From: Halovenus sp.
GTDB lineage: Archaea > Halobacteriota > Halobacteria > Halobacteriales > Haloarculaceae
Direction: 5' to 3'
Assembly: GCA_028274925.1 (NCBI GenBank)
Contig: JAQCNR010000031.1
Coordinates: forward strand, 1-23,320
Length of the DNA: 23,320 nucleotides
The notes under the pieces were generated by a model. It was given only the letters and a program-made list of their open reading frames with translations. It was not told the DNA's origin and did not search any database. Position 1 is the first letter of the stretch. Every line of letters starts with the position of its first letter. A program made the translations under genes and the position numbers. This document shows positions 7,595 to 13,171 of this stretch, piece by piece.

Positions 7595-7606
7595 GAAAGG
7601 ATATAC
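7595..7606 (+). promoter_or_regulatory. Promoter of the GAPDH gene (BRE and TATA box)
   Basis: The sequence GAAAGGATATAC ends about 25 bases before the ATG at 7631. A purine-rich BRE-like GAAAGG directly precedes ATATA. Transcription would start within a few bases of the start codon. The box lies just after the stop of the crotonase gene, so GAPDH is probably transcribed on its own. Confidence 0.6.
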
Positions 7607-7630
7607 ACCGACCGTACACACCTTCACACA

Positions 7631-8689
7631 ATGATCCAAGTCGGAATCAACGGATACGGAACAATCGGGAAACGGGTTGCCGACGCCGTCCGCAAACAGT
7701 CGGACATGGAGGTTGTCGGCGTTGCGAAAACACGGCCAAACTTCGAGGCCAGTACCGCCGTCGACAAAGGATTCGACCTCTATGCCGCCGTCGAGGAGCG
7801 TAAACCACGCTTCGCCGAGGCTGGGATTGACCTCGCGGGCGACGTGGAAGAACTGGTCGAAGCGAGCGATATCGTCGTCGACGCCTGCCCCTCTGGAATT
7901 GGGGCCGACAACGCAGCGATGTACGAGGAGTACGACACGCCCGCACTCCTCCAGGGTGGAGAAGACGCCGAGATTGTCGACGGGAGCTTCAACGCCCGGT
8001 CGAACTTCGATACCGTCGAGGGAATGGATCTCGTCCGCGTCGTCTCCTGTAACACGACCGGACTCTCGCGACTCGTCGCGCCGCTGCAGGAGGAGTACGG
8101 CATCGAGAAGGTCCGTGCAACGCTGGTCCGTCGTGGCGGCGACCCGGCACAGACCGACCGCGGACCGATCAACGACATCCTGCCGAATCCGGTCGGACTC
8201 CCCTCCCACCACGGACCGGACGTGAACACTATCTTCCCCGACCTCTCGATTGATACGCTCGGGCTGAAGGTGCCCGCGACACTGATGCACACCCACAGCG
8301 TCAATATCACGCTGGACGCCGACCCGAGCACCGAGGAAGTCCGAGAGCTACTCGACAACCAGAGCCGAACCTTCGTCATCCCCGAGTGGCTGGGCCTCGA
8401 CGGCGCTGGCGCACTCAAGGAACTCGCACAGGACAGCGACCGCCCACGAGGAGATATCTGGGAGAACTGCGTCTGGGGCGAATCAATTACTGTCCAGAGC
8501 GACGTTGGCGAGGGACAGAGCGACCTCTACCTGTTCCAGGCAATCCACCAGGAATCCGACGTTGTGCCCGAGAACGTCGACGCGATTCGGGCGGTGCTGG
8601 GCACTGAAAGCCGAGAAGAGAGTATTGCGACCACCAACGAAGCGATGGGTCTGGACGGCTCGCTGGCACCGACGGAAGTACGGGAATAG
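7631..8689 (+). CDS. gap: Glyceraldehyde-3-phosphate dehydrogenase, type II (archaeal, phosphorylating)
   Basis: The 352-residue protein matches the archaeal type II GAPDH, which interconverts glyceraldehyde 3-phosphate and 1,3-bisphosphoglycerate with NAD(P). The N-terminal Rossmann motif is VGINGYGTIGKRVADAV (residues 4-20). The catalytic cysteine is C140 in VVSCNTTGLSR. Other family blocks are RRGGDPAQTDRGPINDILPNP (167-187), PSHHGPDV (191-198) and LMHTHSVNI (218-226). Length and motif order are complete. Some haloarchaea also carry a bacterial-type GAPDH for glycolysis, and the type II enzyme is then the gluconeogenic one; whether that holds here cannot be judged from this window. The enzyme is cytoplasmic. 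It has its own promoter at 7595-7606. Confidence 0.97.
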   Translation: MIQVGINGYGTIGKRVADAVRKQSDMEVVGVAKTRPNFEASTAVDKGFDLYAAVEERKPRFAEAGIDLAGDVEELVEASDIVVDACPSGIGADNAAMYEEYDTPALLQGGEDAEIVDGSFNARSNFDTVEGMDLVRVVSCNTTGLSRLVAPLQEEYGIEKVRATLVRRGGDPAQTDRGPINDILPNPVGLPSHHGPDVNTIFPDLSIDTLGLKVPATLMHTHSVNITLDADPSTEEVRELLDNQSRTFVIPEWLGLDGAGALKELAQDSDRPRGDIWENCVWGESITVQSDVGEGQSDLYLFQAIHQESDVVPENVDAIRAVLGTESREESIATTNEAMGLDGSLAPTEVRE

Positions 8690-8707
8690 CGACCCTCAGG
8701 AGCGTCG

Positions 8708-8715
8708 AATATATT
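8708..8715 (+). promoter_or_regulatory. TATA-like box downstream of the GAPDH gene
   Basis: The sequence AATATATT lies 19 bases after the GAPDH stop codon and about 30 bases before the TTG codon at 8742. It is the only AT-rich block in the interval, and it would place a transcript start just at the small gene that follows. Confidence 0.45.
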
Positions 8716-8741
8716 CGGGAACGGCTAATGGACACGGAGTC

Positions 8742-8858
8742 TTGGTCCAGTACAACGACCGCGTGCCGCAGTTTCTCTACCCAAAGCTCGACGACCGCGG
8801 CTACGAGTACGAGACTGTCGAGACTGACGACGCAGTCGTAACGGCCATCTGGGCGTAA
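8742..8858 (+). CDS. Probable 38-residue protein with a TTG start
   Basis: A frame after the GAPDH gene encodes a 38-residue product that begins LVQYNDRVPQFLYPKL and ends DDAVVTAIWA before TAA. Codon use is typical of this genome: most third positions are G or C and the composition is acidic, unlike the other two frames. No ATG or GTG lies in frame between the GAPDH stop and this stretch. The TTG at 8742 is the only plausible start, and it sits about 30 bases after a TATA-like box, so a leaderless transcript beginning at TTG is possible. I do not recognise a family. The alternative is a degraded 3' remnant of a longer gene. Confidence 0.5.
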   Translation: MVQYNDRVPQFLYPKLDDRGYEYETVETDDAVVTAIWA

Positions 8859-8916
8859 GTCGCGCGGTCGGAAACGGGGCACAAGGAAGATGTTGCTGGC
8901 CGGATAAGATAACAGT

Positions 8917-9426
8917 ATGTCCGAGCGTGAGTCCCAGATCGAGCGCGAAAGTGCTGTCGACACCGACTTCGACGACTCGGTAGCCGACCTCGATACGGAG
9001 TTCGGCGTCGAGGCTGAGCCTGCGGAGTCGTCGGGCGAGCAATCCAGCGACGCGGGGGTCGTCCGGTCGCGGCTCGGCTCAATAGCGACACTGCGCTCGC
9101 TTGGGACCGCACTCGCACTCTCAGTCGTCGGCGTGATTGCGTTCAGTTTCGTGCCGATTCTCTCGATTGCAAACGGCGTGCTGGGAATCGCGACAGCAGG
9201 ATTCGCCTACGGCCTCGGCTCTGAGCACCGGCGATACCTCGAGATGGCGCTGGCTGGTGCCGTCACCGGCGGCGGCACAACACTGCTCGGAAACCTCGCT
9301 GTTGCCGCGTTTGCGTCGGGGACGACGTTGCTCGGGATTGCACTGCTTGCTGGTGCAATTACTGGTGCTGTCGGTCACTACTTCGGCCGCGACTTGCGGG
9401 CGGGACTGACCGCCGACCTCGACTGA
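8917..9426 (+). CDS. Small membrane protein with acidic N-terminal tail
   Basis: The 169-residue product has a hydrophilic, acidic N-terminal region (residues 1-50, MSERESQIERES, DTDFDDSVADLDTEFGVEAEP). This is followed by a basic turn (VRSRLG) and three to four membrane segments rich in Gly and Ala (about 62-80, 82-98, 108-128, 132-152). The short loops are EHRRYLE and, at the end, GRDLRAGLTADLD. By composition the segments resemble small haloarchaeal membrane proteins of unknown function; I do not recognise a named domain. The stop codon lies one base before the stop codon of the convergent regulator gene at 9428, so the two transcripts must overlap at their 3' ends. Confidence 0.82.
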   Translation: MSERESQIERESAVDTDFDDSVADLDTEFGVEAEPAESSGEQSSDAGVVRSRLGSIATLRSLGTALALSVVGVIAFSFVPILSIANGVLGIATAGFAYGLGSEHRRYLEMALAGAVTGGGTTLLGNLAVAAFASGTTLLGIALLAGAITGAVGHYFGRDLRAGLTADLD

Positions 9427-9427
9427 G

Positions 9428-10123
9428 TTATTCCTCGTCGGCGAGCCGATACGTCCCCCCATTCTCCTCGGCGATGCCTTCCGCGACGAGTTCCGACAGT
9501 GGCTCCTCGATGACGTCCGGCGGCGCGCCAACGTCACGGCTTAACTCCTCGATGTCGGCTGGTTCGTCGGCAAGCGCGAGCAAGAGATTCGCGAGCAGTC
9601 GGCTCTGGTCGTCGTCCAGCACCGATTCGAGATGTTCCCGGAGTTCCGTCAGTCGTCCCTGTGCCCACCGCTGGGCGAGTGAGAGTTCGTTTTCGAGCTG
9701 TTGGACATCACGCAGCGCCTGCGTCAGCGAGACAACGTCGTCAGCCTCCACATCAGAAGCGGTGACACCCGAATCGGTGGCGTCGGGGTCGTGTTCGAGT
9801 TCGATACTCAGCTGTCGACAGGAGGTGAGGTCGAGGCGTGAACTGGCCGGATACGCGCTTTTCGTGCCGAACTCGTAGGGAGAGACAGTCACTTCGAGGC
9901 GGACGTGCCGGGCGATAGAGAAGTACTTGCGGCGTTTCTTGTCCGTTCGACTCTCGACGAGGCCGGCGGCTTCGAGCTTTTCGAGGTGGTCGATGACTGC
10001 CTTCGGGCTGACGCCCAGGAAGTCGCTGATTTCGGTTACGTAACAGGGCCGCTCCGCGAGCAGTCGGAGAATACGACGTCGGTTCGCATTCCCGAGGATA
10101 TCGAGAAACTCAGCGGAGTCCAT
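9428..10123 (-). CDS. Two-domain winged-helix transcriptional regulator (ArsR-like N-terminus)
   Basis: The 231-residue protein starts with a winged-helix DNA-binding domain of ArsR type (residues of about 4-75). This includes LDILGNANRRRILRLLAERP, the recognition helix region SPKAVIDHLEKLEAAGLVES and the wing TDKKRRKYFSI. The middle (about 76-140) is a linker with EFGTKSAYPASSRLD. A predicted coiled coil follows (about 140-170, VQQLENELSLAQRWAQGRLTELREHL, given in part). The C-terminal region (about 175-228) looks like a second winged helix (ANLLLALADEPADIEELSRDV, LSELVAEGIAEENGGTYRL). This arrangement is common in haloarchaeal regulators, but the effector is unknown and no metal-binding cysteine cluster is visible. 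It has a strong leaderless promoter in the 43-base gap to the upstream secreted-protein gene, so it can be transcribed separately from that gene. Confidence 0.88.
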   Translation of the reverse strand: MDSAEFLDILGNANRRRILRLLAERPCYVTEISDFLGVSPKAVIDHLEKLEAAGLVESRTDKKRRKYFSIARHVRLEVTVSPYEFGTKSAYPASSRLDLTSCRQLSIELEHDPDATDSGVTASDVEADDVVSLTQALRDVQQLENELSLAQRWAQGRLTELREHLESVLDDDQSRLLANLLLALADEPADIEELSRDVGAPPDVIEEPLSELVAEGIAEENGGTYRLADEE

Positions 10124-10146
10124 TCACCCGACGTAAGCCCCTCCGG

Positions 10147-10155
10147 TATATAAAT
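10147..10155 (-). promoter_or_regulatory. Leaderless promoter of the winged-helix regulator gene
   Basis: On the minus strand ATTTATATA is centred 28 bases before the ATG at 10123. Transcription would begin at or next to the start codon. It lies within the 43 bases after the stop codon of the secreted-protein gene. Confidence 0.68.
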
Positions 10156-10166
10156 TCACGGCCGAC

Positions 10167-11120
10167 TTATTGACCGCGGTCATCCGGCGGGTTGCCGGAG
10201 TCATCCGAGTCAGAGTCGCCGTTATCGGACTGGTCGTCAGAGCCATCGGTCGTCTCATCGTCGTCGTTAGAATTAGTCCTCTGCTCGTCGCTCTGTGGGC
10301 CTGTCGAGTTGTCCGAGCCACCAGCGTCTCCCGGTTTCTGGTCGGACCCGTCATCGGCGTTCTCAGGGCGGCCGTTGTCGCTGGCGTTCTGTGAGCCAGC
10401 GGTGGAGTTACCGGAGCCAGCGCCCGGATTCTGCGGGCCCATCGTTCTGTTTTCAGGACCGCCGGCAGTGTCGGGCCGGTCAGCCGACGCGTTCCCCTGT
10501 CCGCCGCGCTCACCCGGTGAGGACTGGTTTGAGCGGTTCTGTCCGGGTGTGTTCGCGGGTGGGCCGCGAGGTGCGTCAGTGATGTTGCGCGCAATCGCAG
10601 CCACTTCGGGGCCGGTCATGTTCGCAGCGTTGGTCCGGAGTCGGTCGAGTTGTGTCGTGTTGACACCGCGACTAGCTGCCGTCCGGTTGGCCTGGTCGAT
10701 AGCCGAGCGAACGTTTGCAATCTGCGAGCGGAGGGCACTCGCACGAGCGTTGTACGCCACCTCGGAGAGATTCGCTCGGTTCTGTTCGAGGCGCTCGGTT
10801 CGATTCTGAAGCGCTGCAAGACGCTGCTCGAGTTCCATCGCGCGGTCACTGATGACGGCAACAGTCTCGTTTTCTGTCGCGTTCTGTGCGAACGTCGCGT
10901 TTACCTGTGCCTGCCACAGTCCCTGCTCGGCACTGCCCGCGGCGTCGACAGCACTCGACTGTGCGAAGGAAGTAACTGCGACACCGAGTTCGGACTCGTT
11001 GTCGGTTGGCTCCTCCTGCACGGCTGTCGAGCCAAAGTCCGCGACAGCGACAGCAGGAACCGCAACGGCGACTGCAAGAACGACGAATAACCCGATAGCG
11101 GTGTAGGAGCGGGATCTCAT
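10167..11120 (-). CDS. Secreted coiled-coil protein with long Asn/Asp/Gly-rich tail
   Basis: The 317-residue product has a Sec-type signal peptide (MRSRSYTAIG, then VVLAVAVAVPAVAVA to about residue 27). Residues of about 90-175 are helical and probably coiled coil (AMELEQRLAALQNRTERLEQNRANLSEV, given in part; ASALRSQIANVRSAIDQANRTAA). Residues of about 185-317 are low-complexity Gly, Asn, Ser, Asp and Pro, ending in an acidic run. There are many Asn-x-Ser/Thr sequons (for example NATENET, NRTAA, NMTG, NITD, NSTAG, NASDN), so heavy N-glycosylation at the cell surface is expected. No C-terminal membrane anchor or PGF sorting motif is visible. The protein resembles the small secreted proteins found in haloarchaea next to wHTH regulators, but I cannot name a function. 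A weak ribosome site (AAGGAAGTGAT) precedes the ATG. Confidence 0.85.
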   Translation of the reverse strand: MRSRSYTAIGLFVVLAVAVAVPAVAVADFGSTAVQEEPTDNESELGVAVTSFAQSSAVDAAGSAEQGLWQAQVNATFAQNATENETVAVISDRAMELEQRLAALQNRTERLEQNRANLSEVAYNARASALRSQIANVRSAIDQANRTAASRGVNTTQLDRLRTNAANMTGPEVAAIARNITDAPRGPPANTPGQNRSNQSSPGERGGQGNASADRPDTAGGPENRTMGPQNPGAGSGNSTAGSQNASDNGRPENADDGSDQKPGDAGGSDNSTGPQSDEQRTNSNDDDETTDGSDDQSDNGDSDSDDSGNPPDDRGQ

Positions 11121-11150
11121 TACGTATCACTTCCTTGGCTGTATCCACAC

Positions 11151-11156
11151 ATAAAA
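11151..11156 (-). promoter_or_regulatory. TATA-like box for the secreted coiled-coil protein
   Basis: The minus-strand TTTTAT is about 33 bases before the ATG at 11120, with GGAAGTGAT between as a possible Shine-Dalgarno sequence. This gives a short leader of about 5-8 bases. Confidence 0.45.
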
Positions 11157-11165
11157 CCGGATATT

Positions 11166-11187
11166 CGTTCGGTCAGTTTACCGAACG
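11166..11187. promoter_or_regulatory. 22-base perfect inverted repeat, candidate operator
   Basis: CGTTCGGT (11166-11173) and ACCGAACG (11180-11187) are perfect inverted repeats around the 6-base spacer CAGTTT. They end about 10 bases upstream of the TATA-like box of the secreted-protein gene, a position for an activator or repressor dimer. A second, shorter palindrome, CTCAC-CGC-GTGAG, follows at about 11191-11203. The remaining bases up to 11363 hold no gene I can support. Confidence 0.5.
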
Positions 11188-11393
11188 CGCTCACCGCGTG
11201 AGACGGTCCAATAGCGTTTATGAGTGGCTAAGATACCATACAGGCTATTTCAGCACGACAGCGGTCCGCTCCGAGCGAAGCAATCAACCAACGAACAGGA
11301 ACTACGAGACACAGAGGGGTCAGCACGGGTCCCCGGGAGGCAGGATAGGCGAACGACTTATGTATGAGTCTTGATAACGTGGCACTGGACCGC

Positions 11394-11729
11394 ATGTTTG
11401 AACGATTCTCGGATGGCTACTATCTCGGACGGTTGTACGTCGAACCAACGACCGCGGACTGCGCACAGATGTGTGCAACACAGCACGAGCGGGTGAACGA
11501 GCAGCTGTACGCCGAGGACGACCAGACAGACCGACCGCTGGTTATGAAACTCGGCTCACACCACCTCGCCGTCCACGGCGACGAACGAGTCCCCGCGGAC
11601 ACACTCTCTGTGCCAGAATCGGTGCTCGCAGAAACGACCGTCCGAAACCCGCCGACGCTGCAGGAGGTGCTGCTGGCCGAGGCTGACCGAGCCACGCAAC
11701 TGCTTGGCTTGGGTGGTGTCTCCACCTGA
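11394..11729 (+). CDS. DUF5802-like conserved haloarchaeal protein
   Basis: The 111-residue product begins MFERFSDGYYLGRLYVEP and contains ERVNEQLY, PLVMKLGSHHLAVHGD, VPADTLSVPESVLAE and RNPPTLQEVLLAEADRATQLL. From memory these blocks match the haloarchaeal DUF5802 family, which is found widely and has no known function. No membrane segment or catalytic motif stands out; the central HH in GSHHLAVHGD could bind metal, but this is a guess. I prefer the ATG at 11394, because the family usually starts at MFERFS and a TATA-like CTTATG at about 11357 suits it. An in-frame ATG at 11364 would add ten residues. The gene is followed after 32 bases by the MBL-fold hydrolase gene, so the two may be co-transcribed. 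Confidence 0.82.
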   Translation: MFERFSDGYYLGRLYVEPTTADCAQMCATQHERVNEQLYAEDDQTDRPLVMKLGSHHLAVHGDERVPADTLSVPESVLAETTVRNPPTLQEVLLAEADRATQLLGLGGVST

Positions 11730-11761
11730 GAGCGGGACAGTTTCTTGGGGTCGGCCACCCG

Positions 11762-12379
11762 ATGGCTGGTATGGAAGTCATCAACGTCACAGCGGACGCG
11801 GAGGTGTTTACGAGCAACGCGTATCTCGCACTCGGCGCAGAGCCGACACTGGTCGACGCCGGCGCGGTGGACGGAGTTATCGACACAATTCGCGAGCATA
11901 CCGACACGCTCGACCGAGTCGTCGTCACCCACCAACACTCGGACCACGTCGCAGAACTCGGCGCGGTCTGTTCGGCGTTCGACGTGGACTGTTATGCCTA
12001 CGCCGACCACGCCGAACGAACCCACGAACTTGCCGATGGAGACCACATCCAGATTGGTGACGAAACGTGTGAAGTCGTCCACACGCCAGGACACGGCGAC
12101 GACCACGTCTCCTTCGTGGGCGATAAATCACTGTTTTCCGGCGATGTCGTCGTCTACAACGACGGGGCGTTCGACGACGGGAGCTTTGGTCGAACAGATT
12201 ATCCGGGCATGTCTCGTGAGCGACTCATCGAGAGCATCCACGAGCTACTCGACCGGATGGGAGACGTCGAGTCGATGTACGCTGGCCACGGCGATGTCTA
12301 CACGGGAGACGTGCGGACTGTCGTAGAGCGGGCGCTCGAACGGGCAGAGCGTCGCGAGGCAAAATACCCAGAGGAATAG
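11762..12379 (+). CDS. Metallo-beta-lactamase-fold hydrolase (glyoxalase II-like)
   Basis: The 205-residue protein has the full two-metal MBL site. This is T56-H57-x-H59-x-D61-H62 (THQHSDH), then H111 (HTPGHGDDH), D128 (LFSGDVVV) and H176 (YAGHGDVY). The spacing and the short C-terminal part resemble glyoxalase II-like and other small thioester or lactone hydrolases rather than beta-CASP nucleases. Such enzymes are cytoplasmic zinc or iron hydrolases; the substrate is unknown. The ATG at 11762 is used; an ATG three codons later (MEVINVTADAEVF) is equally likely. It probably follows the DUF5802-like gene in one transcript. A strong hairpin starts 15 bases after its stop codon. Confidence 0.93.
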   Translation: MAGMEVINVTADAEVFTSNAYLALGAEPTLVDAGAVDGVIDTIREHTDTLDRVVVTHQHSDHVAELGAVCSAFDVDCYAYADHAERTHELADGDHIQIGDETCEVVHTPGHGDDHVSFVGDKSLFSGDVVVYNDGAFDDGSFGRTDYPGMSRERLIESIHELLDRMGDVESMYAGHGDVYTGDVRTVVERALERAERREAKYPEE

Positions 12380-12393
12380 AGAGACTATCGCGG

Positions 12394-12784
12394 GAACACC
12401 GGAGGGGAGCGGTGTTCACGCCGACAAATCTCGCTGTGTCTGGACATATTCGGGAGAGGGTGGGAACGACAAAGAGTGTCGCCACGCGGCGTCCGAGGGG
12501 GAACGACGCCGGTCGGTGGCGACGATGTTCGATCCGGGTGGATGCACGGCCACCCAGCAGGGGCGACCGACAGCAGAGTCGAGCAAACGGAGCCTGAGCC
12601 GCCAACGGGATCGGATGAGGGATAGGTGAAACGGACAGGCTCCAGACGCCCGACACGCCGACGGGTCACGGGGGACGGGACCGAGTCGGCCGCTGTCGGT
12701 GCCCGAATCCGCTGGGCCGTGGCCGCTGTGGTGGCCGCTCCGGCGAGGGGGGAAACCGGAGCCGCCGAGTACGCGGACACCGAC
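12394..12784. ncRNA. Candidate structured non-coding RNA, strand undecided
   Basis: No believable protein frame covers this stretch, but it is dense in perfect complementary arms. They are 12394-12401 with 12410-12417 (8 bp); 12478-12485 with 12516-12523 (8 bp), enclosing 12488-12493 with 12505-12510 (6 bp); 12536-12541 with 12550-12555 (6 bp); 12589-12596 with 12636-12643 (8 bp); and 12695-12701 with 12778-12784 (7 bp), enclosing 12733-12743 with 12756-12766 (11 positions, one mismatch). All are nested or side by side, as in one folded RNA of about 400 bases. A TATA box at 12830-12839 could start a minus-strand transcript that enters it from the right. An AAAATACCC at 12361 could serve the plus strand. 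I tested by eye for RNase P RNA and SRP RNA signatures and found neither. High GC makes short stems likely by chance, so confidence is limited. Confidence 0.42.
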
Positions 12785-12829
12785 CAGAGGGGTTCGGGTG
12801 GCATGCACTCAGTTCTTGGAGTTGCCCGC

Positions 12830-12839
12830 ATATATATTT
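12830..12839. promoter_or_regulatory. Symmetrical TATA box beside the folded region
   Basis: ATATATATTT on plus reads AAATATATAT on minus, an unusually strong TATA box for this window. On the minus strand a start near 12810 would transcribe the folded region. On the plus strand a start near 12862 would run antisense to the L40e gene and towards the transporter gene. No coding start sits at leaderless distance on either side, which points to a non-coding transcript. Confidence 0.55.
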
Positions 12840-12949
12840 GGTGCTCAACACCGCTAGATGGTAACGAGTGGTTTCAGGTGCGTTTGTCGCCGACGGTAGA
12901 CAGAGCTACGGCGCTAGTGGTCGTCGCGCAAAACAGAGAGAAAACGGCC

Positions 12950-13099
12950 TCAGGCGCTGCGGGTTTCGCGGGCTTTCGGGCGGAGATTGCCGTAGCCGCA
13001 TTTCCGGCAGGACTCGCGTCGCTGTGGGTTTCGCGCGTTACACCGCATACAGATCTGTTTGCTGAAGATACGATCCTCTGCTTTCTCGAAACTGGCCAT
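12950..13099 (-). CDS. rpl40e: 50S ribosomal protein L40e
   Basis: A 49-residue frame on the minus strand encodes the archaeal ribosomal protein L40e, a zinc-ribbon protein of the large subunit. It starts MASFEKAEDRIFSKQICMRC, carries the four zinc ligands C17, C20, C31 and C34 (CMRC and CRKC), and has the family block CRKCGYGNLRPKARETR at the end. Length and motif order match haloarchaeal L40e exactly. The ATG at 13099 follows a GTTAAC-type AT-rich box about 28 bases upstream (around 13126), which fits a leaderless transcript. A T-rich stretch (GTTTTCTCTCTGTTTTG) just after its TGA is a good terminator. The gene is easy to miss because of its size and because a long spurious frame crosses it on the plus strand. 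Confidence 0.95.
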   Translation of the reverse strand: MASFEKAEDRIFSKQICMRCNARNPQRRESCRKCGYGNLRPKARETRSA

Positions 13100-13171
13100 A
13101 CTGACGCTCTGGTCCGGGAGTTGTTAACGGTTTCCTTCTCAGCGTCGCCGCGAGTCGAATCGCTCAACCCG

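Noticed and set aside
7046..8296. 416-residue minus-strand frame opposite the crotonase and GAPDH genes
   Set aside because: It is long only because it lies antisense to GC-rich codons; both plus-strand genes have complete catalytic motifs.
11135..11374. 79-residue plus-strand frame in the gap before the DUF5802-like gene
   Set aside because: The product is basic and polar with no acidic bias, runs across the palindrome and both promoters, and overlaps the longer start of the next gene.
12394..12810. RNase P RNA or SRP RNA gene
   Set aside because: I looked on both strands for the conserved P4-type blocks of RNase P RNA (GGAAAGTCC-like and ACAGAA-like) and for the SRP domain IV (GGAAGGGAGCAGC-like) and found neither. 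I therefore kept it as an unassigned structured candidate.
12626..13171. N-terminal extension of the MFS transporter
   Set aside because: The frame is open but has no transporter-like sequence; it crosses the folded region and the antisense L40e gene. The first membrane segment follows the ATG at 13172 directly.
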